Shown: in pieces, positions 8,254 through 17,297 of the stretch
Position numbering within the stretch: the stretch's first letter is position 1
How the letters are laid out: each line of letters begins with the position of its first letter
Origin: an uncultured Gammaproteobacteria bacterium
GTDB lineage: Bacteria; Pseudomonadota; Gammaproteobacteria; Steroidobacterales; XN24
Assembly: GCA_947259915.1 (NCBI GenBank)
Contig: CAMYOC010000006.1
Coordinates: 19,762-83,761, forward strand
Length of the DNA stretch: 64,000 bases
Direction: 5' to 3'
Made by a program: the position numbers and the translations under genes
The notes under the pieces: generated by a model
What the model was told of the DNA's origin: nothing
Seen by the model: the letters and a program-made list of their open reading frames with translations, nothing else
Databases searched by the model: none

Positions 8254-9087
8254 TCATTCAATGCCCGGCTGCTTAGGCACGACTTCTCCGCTCCGAAGTT
8301 GCAGATAGGCCGCCTTCACCACCTCGGGACCATACTGGCGCTCGAGTCTCCGGATCGCAAAGTGTCCGCGAGCCATGTCCTGAAAGTGAGAAATAAAAAT
8401 CGTGTTCACAAGGCCGCCACCTACCGCGCCCAAAACCGGGATGGTCTGCGCCATCGCCTTTTGCGTCACCACGATCCCAAAGCGCGCTGCTATGGCTGCA
8501 ACAAGGCGCACCAAAGGTGGCCCACTTGCCTTGCCGACACCATGCGACGCGACATACTGCAATGCGTCTGTGACAGCCTTGCTCAGGGCTACACGCACGC
8601 CATAGTACGAGGTCTCGGCCGCATCATCTTTGCCCGAGACACGACTGCCCATCGCAAAGACCTGCACACAATTCATAACGGTTTCGGGATCCTGCGGGGA
8701 CTCGCCCTCAGCCCGCGCAATATCGGCGATGGATCGGAACATGATCCCGGTGGTCAGCGGCAGTTCCACCACCAGTGTCTGGAGGCCAAAAAACCCGGAA
8801 ACGGCTCCGGTTGTAAGCGCCGCTGCCTTGTGCAGCCCGGGGCTGGCCGGCGTTTTCTCCTGTCCCTGTATGCTCCATATCGAGCTCTGCATGACGAATT
8901 CGATGGCTTTTTGGGTCGATTGACTCACCATGTTGACCACAGGTTCCGGCGCCTTTTTACTCAACTGCCGGGTGAGCGCTTCGACCGGCATGCCTGCGGC
9001 AGAACTCAATTGCACCCACCACGACGGGTTCTCGAGCGTCGTGTATGCCTGGTCGAGTATCGCCAAATCGGTTTTGGTTAGCTGCAT
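8254..9087 (-). CDS. EcsC-family protein
   Basis: A 277-residue protein matching the EcsC family: LTKTDLAILDQAY at the start, VEFV-like AIEFVMQSSIW, the glycine-rich hydrophobic segment ALTTGAVSGFFGLQTLVVELP, GESPQDPETVMNCVQVFAMG and the C-terminal SHFQDMARGHFAIRRLERQYG. EcsC proteins are membrane-associated and of unclear function. The ATG at 9087 matches the family start; the open frame continues upstream to 9249 without homology. Confidence 0.8.
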   Translation of the reverse strand: MQLTKTDLAILDQAYTTLENPSWWVQLSSAAGMPVEALTRQLSKKAPEPVVNMVSQSTQKAIEFVMQSSIWSIQGQEKTPASPGLHKAAALTTGAVSGFFGLQTLVVELPLTTGIMFRSIADIARAEGESPQDPETVMNCVQVFAMGSRVSGKDDAAETSYYGVRVALSKAVTDALQYVASHGVGKASGPPLVRLVAAIAARFGIVVTQKAMAQTIPVLGAVGGGLVNTIFISHFQDMARGHFAIRRLERQYGPEVVKAAYLQLRSGEVVPKQPGIE

Positions 9088-9369
9088 GTCAAATGGGCAT
9101 CTGCAAAGCAGGGTCAGACAACAGAGTGCAAAGTTGTTTGCCTCTCCGTCAAGACTTTCGGTTTGACCGTCTGGGTGTTTGGATCCGGCGAGGCATCTTC
9201 CTGGTGCGAGGGGATGTTGGGGCGTCGGCGGGCCGACAAGGGTTCTCATGGCCCGCGCAGACGCGATTTCCCGTGCTCAGAACCCAACTCTCGCCGGTCG
9301 GCTCGGTGTGCAACCGTCTTTATCCGCGACAAGTGCGCCGCTGCATGAGGTTGATATTATGGGTTGGTC

Positions 9370-11418
9370 TCAGGTGCCACGCGCCCTGCTCGCGGCCACC
9401 TGCTGGCGAAGCTGCGTCAGCAGCGACTCACGGTCGAGGCCGCCCTTTTCGATCAGCCCGACCACGTTGCCGTCCAGGCGCCGGCGGTCGTCTTCGTCGA
9501 TGTCCTTGGCTGTCACTACCACGATGGGGGCAGTCACGGAGGAATCCATTTTGTGCATCTCCATCACGAACTCGAAGCCGTCCATCACCGGCATCATCAG
9601 GTCGAGCAGGATCAGCGACGGGGTCTGTTCGGCCAGCTTGTCGAGGGCCACCTGACCGTTCTCCGCCTCGCTTACCTGCCAGCCCTCCAGCTCGAGGGCG
9701 TGACGCAGCAGTTCCCGATTTTCCGCCATGTCGTCCACGACCAGCGCGTGGCGTTCGGTGTCATCGGAGGCGTAGCGATCCAGGATCTGCACCAACTGGC
9801 CCCGCTGCACGGGCTTGGTCAGAAACTCGGTCGCCCCCAACGCATAGCCCAGCGCACGGTCGTCGGTCATCGTCACCATGATGACCGGGATGTCCTGCGT
9901 CGCAGGGTCGTCCTTCAGCTGACGCAGCGCCTCCCAGCCGTCCATGCCCGGCATCAGCACATCCAGCGTAATGGCCGCCGGGTGCAGCGTCCGCGCCAGG
10001 TTCAGCGCTTCCTGTCCGTCGCTGGCGGTGACCACTTTCATGCCGGCCTCCTGTAGCGTGCGTCCGAGCAGATCGAGCGCATTGGGATCGTCGTCGACCA
10101 CCAGCACGACCGGTTCGTCGCCCGGTTCCGGTATCACGATCGGCGCGGTCTCGCCCGCCGCAGCAGATTCCTCGGCCTTATCTGCCACCTCCAGCGGTAG
10201 CCGGATGGTAAAGGTCGAGCCTTCACCCAAGATGCTCTCCACGGTGATGTCACCGCCCATCATCTGGCAGAAGCGACGGCTGATCGGCAGGCCAAGACCG
10301 GTACCGCCGTAGTTGCGGGTCGTGGATTCATCAGCCTGCGAAAACTCCTCGAACACGTGGTCGATCTTGTCCGGCGGAATGCCGATGCCCGAGTCCTGCA
10401 CCGATATCCGTATCCAGTCCGCGCCATCTTCCTGCTCGCCCTGTACCAACAGCTGGATCTCACCCTCGTGAGTAAACTTCGCCGCATTGCTCAGCAGGTT
10501 GAATAGCGCCTGGCGCAGCTTGGTGATGTCGGCCCGCATTTCGCTGATGCCCTCGTCTACAGTCACCTTCAGCCAGTTGTTGTTTTTCTTTATCAGGGTG
10601 TCGATGGTGGACACCACGTCTGCCACCATCCCCGGGACCTCGAAGGTCTCCAGAAAGAGCTCCATCTTGCCGGATTCGACTTTCGCGAGATCGAGTACAT
10701 CGTTGATCAGCGACAACAGATGCGTCCCGGCGCCGTGGATCTTCTTCAGATCGCCGGCCACCTCCTCATTGCCGTCGTCCTCCGCATCCTCCATCAACAT
10801 CTCGCTATAGCCGATGATCGCGTTCATCGGTGTGCGCAGCTCGTGGCTCATGTTCGCCAGGAAGCCGCTCTTGGCCTGGTTTGCGGCTTTGGCAGATTCC
10901 ATCGCGTCCTTTAGCTCCTCGGTGCGTTGGGCCACGGTCGCTTCCAGGTTAGCGCTGTGCAACTCGAGCTCGCGATTCTTCCGCTGAACTTCGGCCATCA
11001 GTTCCTCGCGGGAGAGATTGTTTATCCGCCCGCGCTGCTCGGCGACGAAGGTATCCGTCGCCTCGAAGGCCAGATCCGGCAGATGCTTGAGCGCGCGGAG
11101 TCTGTGCAGGCCGTCACCGGCGCTGCGGCGGCTAAGGCAGTCGAAGAACCCCGCCAGCCCGGCGAGTTCGCGGGTCTCGCCGCGGCATTCGAAATCGAGC
11201 ACCAGCTGCGGCGGGGACAGCTCCATCGCCAGCGCGACCGCGATGCAGGGCTCGGTGTTATTGCGACGCAGTCTGCGCGCGGCCTCGGAGACGGCGGTCG
11301 CCAGACGGGTAGTTTCGATCGCGTCATAGCCGAGAGCACTTGCGAGGCCGCGGATTTTGTTGCGCGCGTCGTGCACCGACGTCTGGTGCTCAAGGCTGAT
11401 GCGGCCGAGCTCGATCAT
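9370..11418 (-). CDS. hybrid sensor histidine kinase with two receivers and a degenerate RsbT-like N-terminal domain
   Basis: 682 residues, soluble. Residues 1-125 resemble an RsbT-type GHKL kinase: [30 protein letters not shown] where RsbT has the ATP-binding N box, and a [15 protein letters not shown] helix. The N-box Asn and the DxGPG motif are missing, so it is unlikely to bind ATP. A coiled coil follows, then HisKA ([13 protein letters not shown]), HATPase_c ([22 protein letters not shown]) and two receivers with Asp in [10 protein letters not shown] and [10 protein letters not shown]. It overlaps the RsbX-like gene by four bases and is the probable output of the stressosome module. Confidence 0.9.
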   Translation of the reverse strand: MIELGRISLEHQTSVHDARNKIRGLASALGYDAIETTRLATAVSEAARRLRRNNTEPCIAVALAMELSPPQLVLDFECRGETRELAGLAGFFDCLSRRSAGDGLHRLRALKHLPDLAFEATDTFVAEQRGRINNLSREELMAEVQRKNRELELHSANLEATVAQRTEELKDAMESAKAANQAKSGFLANMSHELRTPMNAIIGYSEMLMEDAEDDGNEEVAGDLKKIHGAGTHLLSLINDVLDLAKVESGKMELFLETFEVPGMVADVVSTIDTLIKKNNNWLKVTVDEGISEMRADITKLRQALFNLLSNAAKFTHEGEIQLLVQGEQEDGADWIRISVQDSGIGIPPDKIDHVFEEFSQADESTTRNYGGTGLGLPISRRFCQMMGGDITVESILGEGSTFTIRLPLEVADKAEESAAAGETAPIVIPEPGDEPVVLVVDDDPNALDLLGRTLQEAGMKVVTASDGQEALNLARTLHPAAITLDVLMPGMDGWEALRQLKDDPATQDIPVIMVTMTDDRALGYALGATEFLTKPVQRGQLVQILDRYASDDTERHALVVDDMAENRELLRHALELEGWQVSEAENGQVALDKLAEQTPSLILLDLMMPVMDGFEFVMEMHKMDSSVTAPIVVVTAKDIDEDDRRRLDGNVVGLIEKGGLDRESLLTQLRQQVAASRARGT

Positions 11419-12014
11419 GAGCCGTAGCGCACTGCGATGCAGGCGGCGTCGTCGTGATCCTTGCCAAAGCGCTTGACGATATTGCTTGCCACCTCCTCGG
11501 GGGGGTGGCGCAAGACGCCAGGATAATCGTCCGCCGTAAAGCGGTCGCTGACGCCGTCGGTATAGAGAACGACCAGATCTCCCGGCTCCAGCTGGAGCGT
11601 CTGCGGTCGGAGCGTGCGCATGTTGTGGCCGAGGATGCCGGCCTGGGAGACGAGCCGGGTTTCCGCCTTGCCAAATCTACGTATTGCGGTATTGCCGATG
11701 CCGGCGTATTCGATGAGACCCGTGGCGGCGTCGATGGCACACAGACCCACGACAGCACCACGGGTGCCTTTCAGGTGTTGATGGAGGCGCTTCATCACGC
11801 CGGACACGTCGGCGTTCCCGTAGCGAGCCAGGTACGTATCGATCACGTGGGTCAGTTCGTGGGCCTCGGGCCCGTGGCCGAGCACGTCGACGATAGCCAC
11901 GAACAGGCCCTGCTCGAGCGGCCGGATCACCACAGCGTCTCCACTCAGCCGTTCTCCGCGGCAAGGCCGGATGGTGCTCGAATGTTGCAGCAGCTGGTCC
12001 ACGTTCAGATCCAT
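11415..12014 (-). CDS. rsbX: RsbX-like PP2C-type serine phosphatase
   Basis: 199 residues of the SpoIIE/PP2C fold: SGDAVVIRP and [10 protein letters not shown] carry the metal-binding acidic residues, [14 protein letters not shown] [20 protein letters not shown] and the terminal DDAACIAV. In the stressosome paradigm RsbX removes phosphate from RsbR and RsbS and resets the system. It overlaps the RsbT-like gene by ten bases and the hybrid kinase by four, so the four genes are one transcript. Confidence 0.87.
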   Translation of the reverse strand: MDLNVDQLLQHSSTIRPCRGERLSGDAVVIRPLEQGLFVAIVDVLGHGPEAHELTHVIDTYLARYGNADVSGVMKRLHQHLKGTRGAVVGLCAIDAATGLIEYAGIGNTAIRRFGKAETRLVSQAGILGHNMRTLRPQTLQLEPGDLVVLYTDGVSDRFTADDYPGVLRHPPEEVASNIVKRFGKDHDDAACIAVRYGS

Positions 12015-12403
12015 TTGCGTACCGTCACCCGGGTGCCCTCACCAGGTGCCGACTCCAGCGAGAACTCATCCATCAGGCGTTTGACACCGGGCAGACCCAG
12101 TCCCAGGGTGCCCCCGGAGCTGAAGTGATCGCTCATCGCCGCCTCGCAGTCGGCGATACCGGGTCCGTCGTCTACCACCTCGATCTCGATCCCGCGGCGG
12201 TTTAGTTTTTTCACCCGGCGCAGCCGGATTTCGCCACTGCCAGCGTACTTGAGGATGTTGCGCACCAGCTCGGAGACCGCGGTAGCGATCAGGTGGCTCG
12301 GGGTCTCGGCGAAGCCTGCTTCCCTCGAATACAGCGTCGATTCGAGCACGCTGCGTCTGACATCCGCTTCGTTGCGGATCGTTCGCTTCAGTTCGGCGCT
12401 CAT
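12005..12403 (-). CDS. rsbT: RsbT-like switch serine/threonine kinase
   Basis: 132 residues, a compact GHKL kinase. The N box is TAVSELVRNILKY with Glu and Asn in place, G1 is VVDDGPGIAD and G2 is GTLGLGLPGVKRLMDEF. RsbT phosphorylates the STAS domains of RsbR and RsbS in the stressosome and is then set free to bind its output partner. It overlaps both neighbours in the operon. Unlike Bacillus, no RsbU gene follows; the hybrid kinase downstream may take that role. Confidence 0.9.
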   Translation of the reverse strand: MSAELKRTIRNEADVRRSVLESTLYSREAGFAETPSHLIATAVSELVRNILKYAGSGEIRLRRVKKLNRRGIEIEVVDDGPGIADCEAAMSDHFSSGGTLGLGLPGVKRLMDEFSLESAPGEGTRVTVRKWI

Positions 12404-12879
12404 CGAGAGTCCCCGGGTGTCTCCCCGGACTCCGTCGGCAGATCAATGTCCGGTTCAGTATCGCGCTGGGGGCCCGCTTCCTCATCGCTTCCGAATTCGG
12501 GTTCGGGTTCGGGCTCCGGCTGGAGCAGGGCATACGCCGCGTCCAGGTCTACCGCAGTCCGCAGGCCGTCCACATCGGCACCCGCCTCGACCAGGGCGGA
12601 AACGACCCCCGGCCGCAGACCCACCAGCACCGACTCCGCGCCCATCACCGCGCTCATCGTGATGATCCTGCGCAGCGCGGCGAATTCAGCCGAATCGAGT
12701 GTCTCGAGACCGGACACGTCGAGGATGACCCCGGGCGAGCCCGTCTCATGAATACGGCGCAGCAAATCGTCCCGGAATCGGGCGAGCACGTCGTCGTCAA
12801 GATCGACCTGGATCGAGGCCACCACGAAGTCGCGGCTCACCTGTATAGCGATCCCGGCGGTGTCGGCATTTAGCGGCAT
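12400..12879 (-). CDS. rsbS: RsbS-like STAS-domain antagonist
   Basis: 159 residues. The first 120 are a STAS domain: VASIQVDLDDDVL, the strand-loop VILDVSGLETLDSAEFAAL with the Ser expected to be phosphorylated by RsbT, and SVLVGLRPGVVSALVEAG. The C-terminal 40 residues are an acidic, proline-rich tail (repeated Pro-Glu, then DEEAGP) not usual for RsbS. It overlaps the RsbT-like gene by four bases. The RsbR-like partner is encoded divergently at 13285. Confidence 0.87.
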   Translation of the reverse strand: MPLNADTAGIAIQVSRDFVVASIQVDLDDDVLARFRDDLLRRIHETGSPGVILDVSGLETLDSAEFAALRRIITMSAVMGAESVLVGLRPGVVSALVEAGADVDGLRTAVDLDAAYALLQPEPEPEPEFGSDEEAGPQRDTEPDIDLPTESGETPGDSR

Positions 12880-13284
12880 CGGCGGTCCGGGTCAGCGCAC
12901 AATCACGGCGCGCCGGCAGGCGATCCGGGAGTCGAACGGCAGGGTTATGCCTCGGCCGGGCGCACTCAAGCGGATGCGGGGCCCGTGGAATTTGGGCCCC
13001 GGAGGGCACCACTGCCGGCAGGCAGCGGTGGATGTGGCTTCGGTGGCGCTCATGCGAGCCTCGTGGCGAGTTATCCTCCGGATGATACCCCAAAGGCCCG
13101 GAAAGCCACGCCAGATCCCTGGAACCAGTGAGACGCGGCGTAGGGGAGGCGAGCCGTCGCACCCGGAGCGGAGGGTCTGGCGCGACCTGGCGCTATGAGA
13201 GAGTCACATCTCTCTGCTACGCTAATAGGCCCACGAATATTAGTCCAACCGCGCAGCAAATTTCAGGCTCATGGAGCAAGAACG
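12880..13284. promoter_or_regulatory. divergent intergenic region between rsbS- and RsbR-like genes
   Basis: About 400 bases that must carry the promoters for both arms of the stressosome module. The AT-richer stretch near 13210-13265 upstream of the RsbR-like start is the likeliest promoter area. I see no clear inverted repeat or named operator. The possible small gene at 12892-13053 lies inside it. Confidence 0.5.
12892..13053 (-). CDS. possible 53-residue leader protein of the stressosome operon
   Basis: A short open frame starting at ATG 13053 with GAGG five bases upstream and ending 12 bases before the RsbS-like gene. It reads MSATEATSTAACRQWCPPG and then a basic, unstructured-looking sequence. 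I do not recognise a family. Its placement at the head of a tightly packed operon is the only support, and the high-GC background makes chance frames of this size common. Confidence 0.3.
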   Translation of the reverse strand: MSATEATSTAACRQWCPPGPKFHGPRIRLSAPGRGITLPFDSRIACRRAVIVR

Positions 13285-14469
13285 ATGAAGGCAGTACAAA
13301 AAGAGACGATGGCATCCGATGACCTGATGGCCATCTATCAGGCACTCGATCGGGTGCAGGCGATCATCGAGTTCGACCTGGATGGGACCGTGCTGTCGGC
13401 GAACCAGAACTTCCTCGATATTTTCGGATATCAACTCGACGAAATAGCCGGCAAACACCATCGGATGTTCTGCGATCCGGACTACGCGGAATCGGACGCC
13501 TATGCGGAATTCTGGCAAAAGCTCGGACGCGGCGAACTCCACTGTGAGGAGTTCAGGAGACGGGGAAAGGACGGCCAGCAGATCTGGCTCCGGGCCTCCT
13601 ACAACCCTGTGTTAGACAAAAACGGAAAGCCTGTCAGGGTGGTGAAGTTCGCGACGGACGTCACCGCATCGAAACTGCAGATCGCCGAGTTCGAAGGCAA
13701 GGTCCGCGCCATCGAGCGGGCGCAGGCTGTGATCGAGTTCGAGCTTGACGGCACCGTGATCACGGCCAACGACAACTTCCTGAGCATCTTCGGCTACAGC
13801 CGCGATGAGGTCGTCGGCAAGCACCATCGGATGTTCTGCGATCCCGGATACGCGGAGTCGCCTGAGTACACCAGACTCTGGCAGAAACTCGGTCGCGGTG
13901 AGTACGTTGCCGATGAGTTCAAGCGGATCAGCAAGGATGGGGCGGAGATCTGGCTTCAGGCCTCCTACAATCCGATCTTCGATATGAACGGCAAGCCGTT
14001 CAAGATCGTCAAGTTCGCGGCGGATATCACCGACGAGGTGCAGAAGAGAAGCCTCGCCATGCTGGAGATGTCCACGCCGGTCACCAAGATCTGGGACGGC
14101 GTGTTATTCGCGCCGATCGTCGGCATCGTCGACTCCAAGCGCTCCGTCGACATCATGAACAAGGCCTTGTCCAGCATCGCCGACACCCGCGCGAGCACGT
14201 TGTTGCTCGATATTGGCGGTGTCGCGGTGGTCGATACCGCGGTCGCGAATCATCTGATCAAGATCGCCAAAGCGGCGGTATTGATGGGGTGCAGGACGAT
14301 CATCTCGGGCATTTCGCCGGCCATCGCACAGACCATCGCGGAGCTGGGCATCGAGCTCGGCTCGATCCAGACGACGTCGACGATCGAGACGGCTCTCAAG
14401 TTTGCCTGTTGCCGCATGCAGAGCGGTCAGACGCCGACTATTCCTGACTTAGGGGCTACGGTTCTCTGA
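13285..14469 (+). CDS. rsbR: RsbR-like stressosome sensor, PAS-PAS-STAS
   Basis: 394 residues. Two PAS domains in tandem (about 15-130 and 137-255) share GKHHRMFCDP, YAES, WQKLGRGE and ASYNP, the type found in BdlA and Aer-like sensors. The last 110 residues are a STAS domain: LLLDIGGVAVVDTAVANHL, with Thr at the RsbT phosphorylation position, and MGCRTIISGISP. PAS domains replace the globin-like sensor of Bacillus RsbR. The ATG at 13285 has GGAG upstream; the frame is open to 13195 without homology. It is divergent from rsbS, rsbT and rsbX. Confidence 0.88.
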   Translation: MKAVQKETMASDDLMAIYQALDRVQAIIEFDLDGTVLSANQNFLDIFGYQLDEIAGKHHRMFCDPDYAESDAYAEFWQKLGRGELHCEEFRRRGKDGQQIWLRASYNPVLDKNGKPVRVVKFATDVTASKLQIAEFEGKVRAIERAQAVIEFELDGTVITANDNFLSIFGYSRDEVVGKHHRMFCDPGYAESPEYTRLWQKLGRGEYVADEFKRISKDGAEIWLQASYNPIFDMNGKPFKIVKFAADITDEVQKRSLAMLEMSTPVTKIWDGVLFAPIVGIVDSKRSVDIMNKALSSIADTRASTLLLDIGGVAVVDTAVANHLIKIAKAAVLMGCRTIISGISPAIAQTIAELGIELGSIQTTSTIETALKFACCRMQSGQTPTIPDLGATVL

Positions 14470-14538
14470 CTCAATTGTCCCTGCGGCACGTAGCTGCTGC
14501 CCGGGTGACGACCCTGTCCTCGGACAGGCCATGAGTTG

Positions 14539-14787
14539 TCATCTGCCGATCAGCCTGCGCTTGTCGGCCGGGCGCATCCGCTTTATCGCATATTCTCTCT
14601 TCAAGGCGGCGCTGCGGTCGTCGGCCTCCTCGCGATAGACCAGCTCGACGGGCAGTCGGGATCGCGTATAGCGGGCCCCGTCGCCGGCATTGTGCTGCAG
14701 GACACGCGCCTCCACATCCCTGGCGATGCCTGTATACAGGCTCTGGTCCGAGCAGCGGACGATATAGACGTACCAGTCCGAGGACAT
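14539..14787 (-). CDS. GIY-YIG domain protein
   Basis: 82 residues, the size of a stand-alone GIY-YIG nuclease-like protein (UPF0213/YhbQ type). It has WYVYIVRCSDQSLYTGI for the two motif strands, the Arg in DVEARVLQHN, and the catalytic Glu near LVYREEADDR. The segment KREYAIKRMRPADKRRLI is typical of the family end. The ATG at 14787 is preferred to an upstream one at 14805. The role in the cell is unclear; some family members act in DNA repair. Confidence 0.87.
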   Translation of the reverse strand: MSSDWYVYIVRCSDQSLYTGIARDVEARVLQHNAGDGARYTRSRLPVELVYREEADDRSAALKREYAIKRMRPADKRRLIGR

Positions 14788-14936
14788 AGCTGTTAGGCAT
14801 TCCACAGCTGTCGACTGGCGGAAGCAGTCGAGGACGCGAGCGATCCCTTTTCAACGCGGCACATCGGCTGTATCATCTCGGTCTGCCAGACGAGAGCATC
14901 CCAACTCCCGTGTCAGGAATGGGTCACAAAATTGGG

Positions 14937-15641
14937 CTAAGCGAAATATCGCCACTGGATTCGCGCGATGTAGTCGACGAGATTCTTGCGCCGCAGCGCG
15001 TCGTCCTTGATCGGGCTCATCAGAGGGACCTGCATGATGTTGGCCAGCATGCCGTACGCCACCGCGTCGATCTCGGTAGCGGTTTCGCCCATCAGGTATT
15101 GTTTGTTTGCCAGGAAGTCGGCGATGGCAGCGATGTCCCTGATGCCGATGGCGTGGATCTCCTCGCGTGAATGGTTCCCGAGGCCCTGCGCCTCGAGCTG
15201 ACGTCGTACGCCCCGCCTCGCGATCGGTGCAATCACCTGCCGGACCAGGGCGGGGATCTCCCCGAGAACCGTATTGCGAGTCATCGGCCAGTTTTCTTCG
15301 ACCATCCAGCGGTCGTAGACCAGGGTCCAATAAAGATTCTCCTCGATCAGGCGCCGCATCGAGAGAGCAATAGCCCGCTCGTCTGCGGACAGGCCAGCAT
15401 CCGGATCGCAGCCAAAGCGCTGCTCGAGATATTCGATGATAAATCCGGAATCGCCGATCTTTTTGCCCTCATGTTCGATCCATGGGAGCTTGCCCTTTGG
15501 TCCCTTGAACGGCGTCGCGTCAACGACTGCCTCGTAGGGAATCCCGGCGATGCGGAGATAGGCCTCGAGCTTCAGGGAGAACGGACCGACCGACGGCAGC
15601 CCCCAGCCACCCGGTATCTGATGGACGATCAGCTTCGACAA
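14937..15641 (-). CDS. glutathione S-transferase-like (metaxin/FAXC-type) protein
   Basis: About 234 residues. The thioredoxin-like N-terminal domain reads VHQIPGGWGLPSVGPFSLKL, KGKLPWIEHEG and IGDSGFIIEYLEQRFG, and an all-helical C-terminal domain ends in VAYGMLANIMQ. This is the GST fold of the FAXC/metaxin branch. The substrate is unknown. No ATG lies near the domain start; the TTG at 15641, with AGAGAGG eight bases upstream, is my choice, with a GTG at 15650 as the alternative. Confidence 0.78.
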   Translation of the reverse strand: MSKLIVHQIPGGWGLPSVGPFSLKLEAYLRIAGIPYEAVVDATPFKGPKGKLPWIEHEGKKIGDSGFIIEYLEQRFGCDPDAGLSADERAIALSMRRLIEENLYWTLVYDRWMVEENWPMTRNTVLGEIPALVRQVIAPIARRGVRRQLEAQGLGNHSREEIHAIGIRDIAAIADFLANKQYLMGETATEIDAVAYGMLANIMQVPLMSPIKDDALRRKNLVDYIARIQWRYFA

Positions 15642-15736
15642 GGCCGTCACCTCTCTGGTTCGCTCTTTGCGCCGCGAGACATTATCGCAAAGCGACAAGC
15701 CCTGTGTCGCCGGCATCCGTCAGCCTGATCGAACGG

Positions 15737-16276
15737 TCAGGCTCCAATATGCAGGTCTTCAGCTGAGACAGCACGGACCCTGACCCCAAAGCTGTCGATG
15801 TTGGTGAGCGTGGCATTGTGGTGCTGGATGATCTCAGCAGCGGACAGATGGGCGTTGTCCTCGGTCGTATGCGCGTCCGCGACCAGCACGACCGGATATC
15901 CGAGCGCCAGTGCTCGGCGGATCGTGGTGTCGACGCAGAACTCGGTCTGCATCCCGCATATAACGAGATCAGTGACGCGGTGCTGTTTGAGGACGTCCTG
16001 CAACTCTGTGCGGTTGAACGAGTCCGGGGTTGTCTTGCGGATACGCAGGTCTGACGGCGCGAGGTGAAGCCCATCGGCAAATTGCCATGCGCGGGATCCG
16101 GGCTGCATAAAACCCGATTCAGATTCATGCTGGATAAACACGACCGCGGCACCGGCGGCACGCGCCTTCTCGGTAGCCACATTGATTCGGGCGATGACCT
16201 GTTGTGAATCGAATGCGGCGTGTTCGCCTTCGCATAGCCCCTGTTGGACGTCGATAACGAGTAGTGCGGTTTTCAT
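15737..16276 (-). CDS. isochorismatase-like cysteine hydrolase
   Basis: 179 residues, the normal size. It has ALLVIDVQQGLCEG with the catalytic Asp, the Lys in IRKTTPDSFNRTEL, and the active-site Cys in VICGMQTEFCVDTTIRRAL, followed by VVLVADAHTT. The family hydrolyses amides or enol ethers such as nicotinamide and isochorismate; the substrate here is unknown. The ATG at 16276 matches the family start. Confidence 0.88.
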   Translation of the reverse strand: MKTALLVIDVQQGLCEGEHAAFDSQQVIARINVATEKARAAGAAVVFIQHESESGFMQPGSRAWQFADGLHLAPSDLRIRKTTPDSFNRTELQDVLKQHRVTDLVICGMQTEFCVDTTIRRALALGYPVVLVADAHTTEDNAHLSAAEIIQHHNATLTNIDSFGVRVRAVSAEDLHIGA

Positions 16277-16416
16277 CAGTTCGTGATTCCTTTGACTGTC
16301 CGCTTCTTGCGGCCCGCGGCCCATGATTCTGGATAACAGATCACAGGAGAAATCATCTCTAAGTTATTGAAAAAATAATCGTCAGCGTGCCCAATTTTCT
16401 TTACCCTGCCAGGGGT

Positions 16417-16815
16417 CTAAAGCCAGGGCTTGCCGTCCATCGGCAAACCTTTTGAGTACCTCAACGTGCCGCGCAGAAAGCGATAGATCAGCCACACGGG
16501 AAACAGCGCCGACGCGCCGACCAGCAGAAAGGTCGCGATGATGGAAATCGGAGCGTCGGTGTTCACTCCGGCAAAACCGGTGAACAACAGAAGGTAGGCG
16601 AGCGGGAGCGCCGCGACGACCATGACGCAGGTTGTCAGTTGCCAGTTCAGGTGTGTGCGCAGCCACGGGGTCATGACTTTCCCGCGTACTGCGAGCACAT
16701 AGACCGCGGAAGCGAGCAGCGCGAAGGGCATCACGAACGTAACCCATTGCAGGATGTAACCCCATAGCACGAGGTCCTTCTCTTTCTTGTCGGGTGTCGT
16801 GAATGTCTCCGTCAT
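16417..16815 (-). CDS. integral membrane protein, DUF4870-like
   Basis: 132 residues with three or four hydrophobic segments (LQWVTFVMPFALLASAVYVLA; LTTCVMVVAALPLAYLLLF; ISIIATFLLVGASALFPVWLI) and a conserved-looking end YRFLRGTLRYSKGLPMDGKP. The pattern resembles DUF4870-type small membrane proteins, but I am not certain of the family. Its start overlaps the stop of the upstream membrane-protein gene by four bases. Confidence 0.7.
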   Translation of the reverse strand: MTETFTTPDKKEKDLVLWGYILQWVTFVMPFALLASAVYVLAVRGKVMTPWLRTHLNWQLTTCVMVVAALPLAYLLLFTGFAGVNTDAPISIIATFLLVGASALFPVWLIYRFLRGTLRYSKGLPMDGKPWL

Positions 16816-17240
16816 CGCGTTCCATCTCGGTTGCCTGCAGTGGTGGCCTTCCAGTAGCTGACACCCATCAGGATGCACATTGCGGTGCCGAGTATCGACG
16901 ACGGCACAATCTTCTGGACCGGAAGGTGGCCAGCCGCCGCGGCCCAGATTCCGGTGATCACCAGCCCGCTGATGACCGGGAAGATCGTGAGGAGCAGAAC
17001 CCCCTTACGCTCCATAGGCCTCCTGTATGCCCAAAGCAGCAATGCGGTCCAGCCAAACATCAACGAGGCACCGAGACCCATCGGGTATCTGAACTCCGCT
17101 TCTCCCATGCGGCTGGGCATCAGCATGAGGATACCGATGATGCCATCGGCGACAGCGCCCGCCATGTAGCTTGCCTTGAGCCATCTGAGTGCGGATCCCA
17201 CTGCTGCTCCAGCCGGCCCGAGTGCGGTATCCCTGGTCAT
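16812..17240 (-). CDS. integral membrane protein of unknown function
   Basis: 142 residues with four likely membrane segments (MAGAVADGIIGILMLM; MGLGASLMFGWTALLLW; GVLLLTIFPVISGLVITGIW; ILGTAMCILMGVSYW). I do not recognise a named family. It is co-transcribed with the next membrane protein through an ATGA overlap. Confidence 0.65.
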   Translation of the reverse strand: MTRDTALGPAGAAVGSALRWLKASYMAGAVADGIIGILMLMPSRMGEAEFRYPMGLGASLMFGWTALLLWAYRRPMERKGVLLLTIFPVISGLVITGIWAAAAGHLPVQKIVPSSILGTAMCILMGVSYWKATTAGNRDGTR

Positions 17241-17297
17241 CAGGAGATCAGGCCGAATGCTTGAATTGGCGAAGGCATAGATTCCTGGCTCCTGCGA

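Noticed and set aside
7498..9081. Long plus-strand frame of 527 codons
   Set aside because: It runs antisense through the GNAT and EcsC genes, both with clear family motifs. It is a shadow produced by high GC content.
14789..14800. GTTAGGC-type box near the GIY-YIG start, considered as attC
   Set aside because: No partner box, no inner arms and no cassette-like neighbours; it lies in the leader of an ordinary gene.
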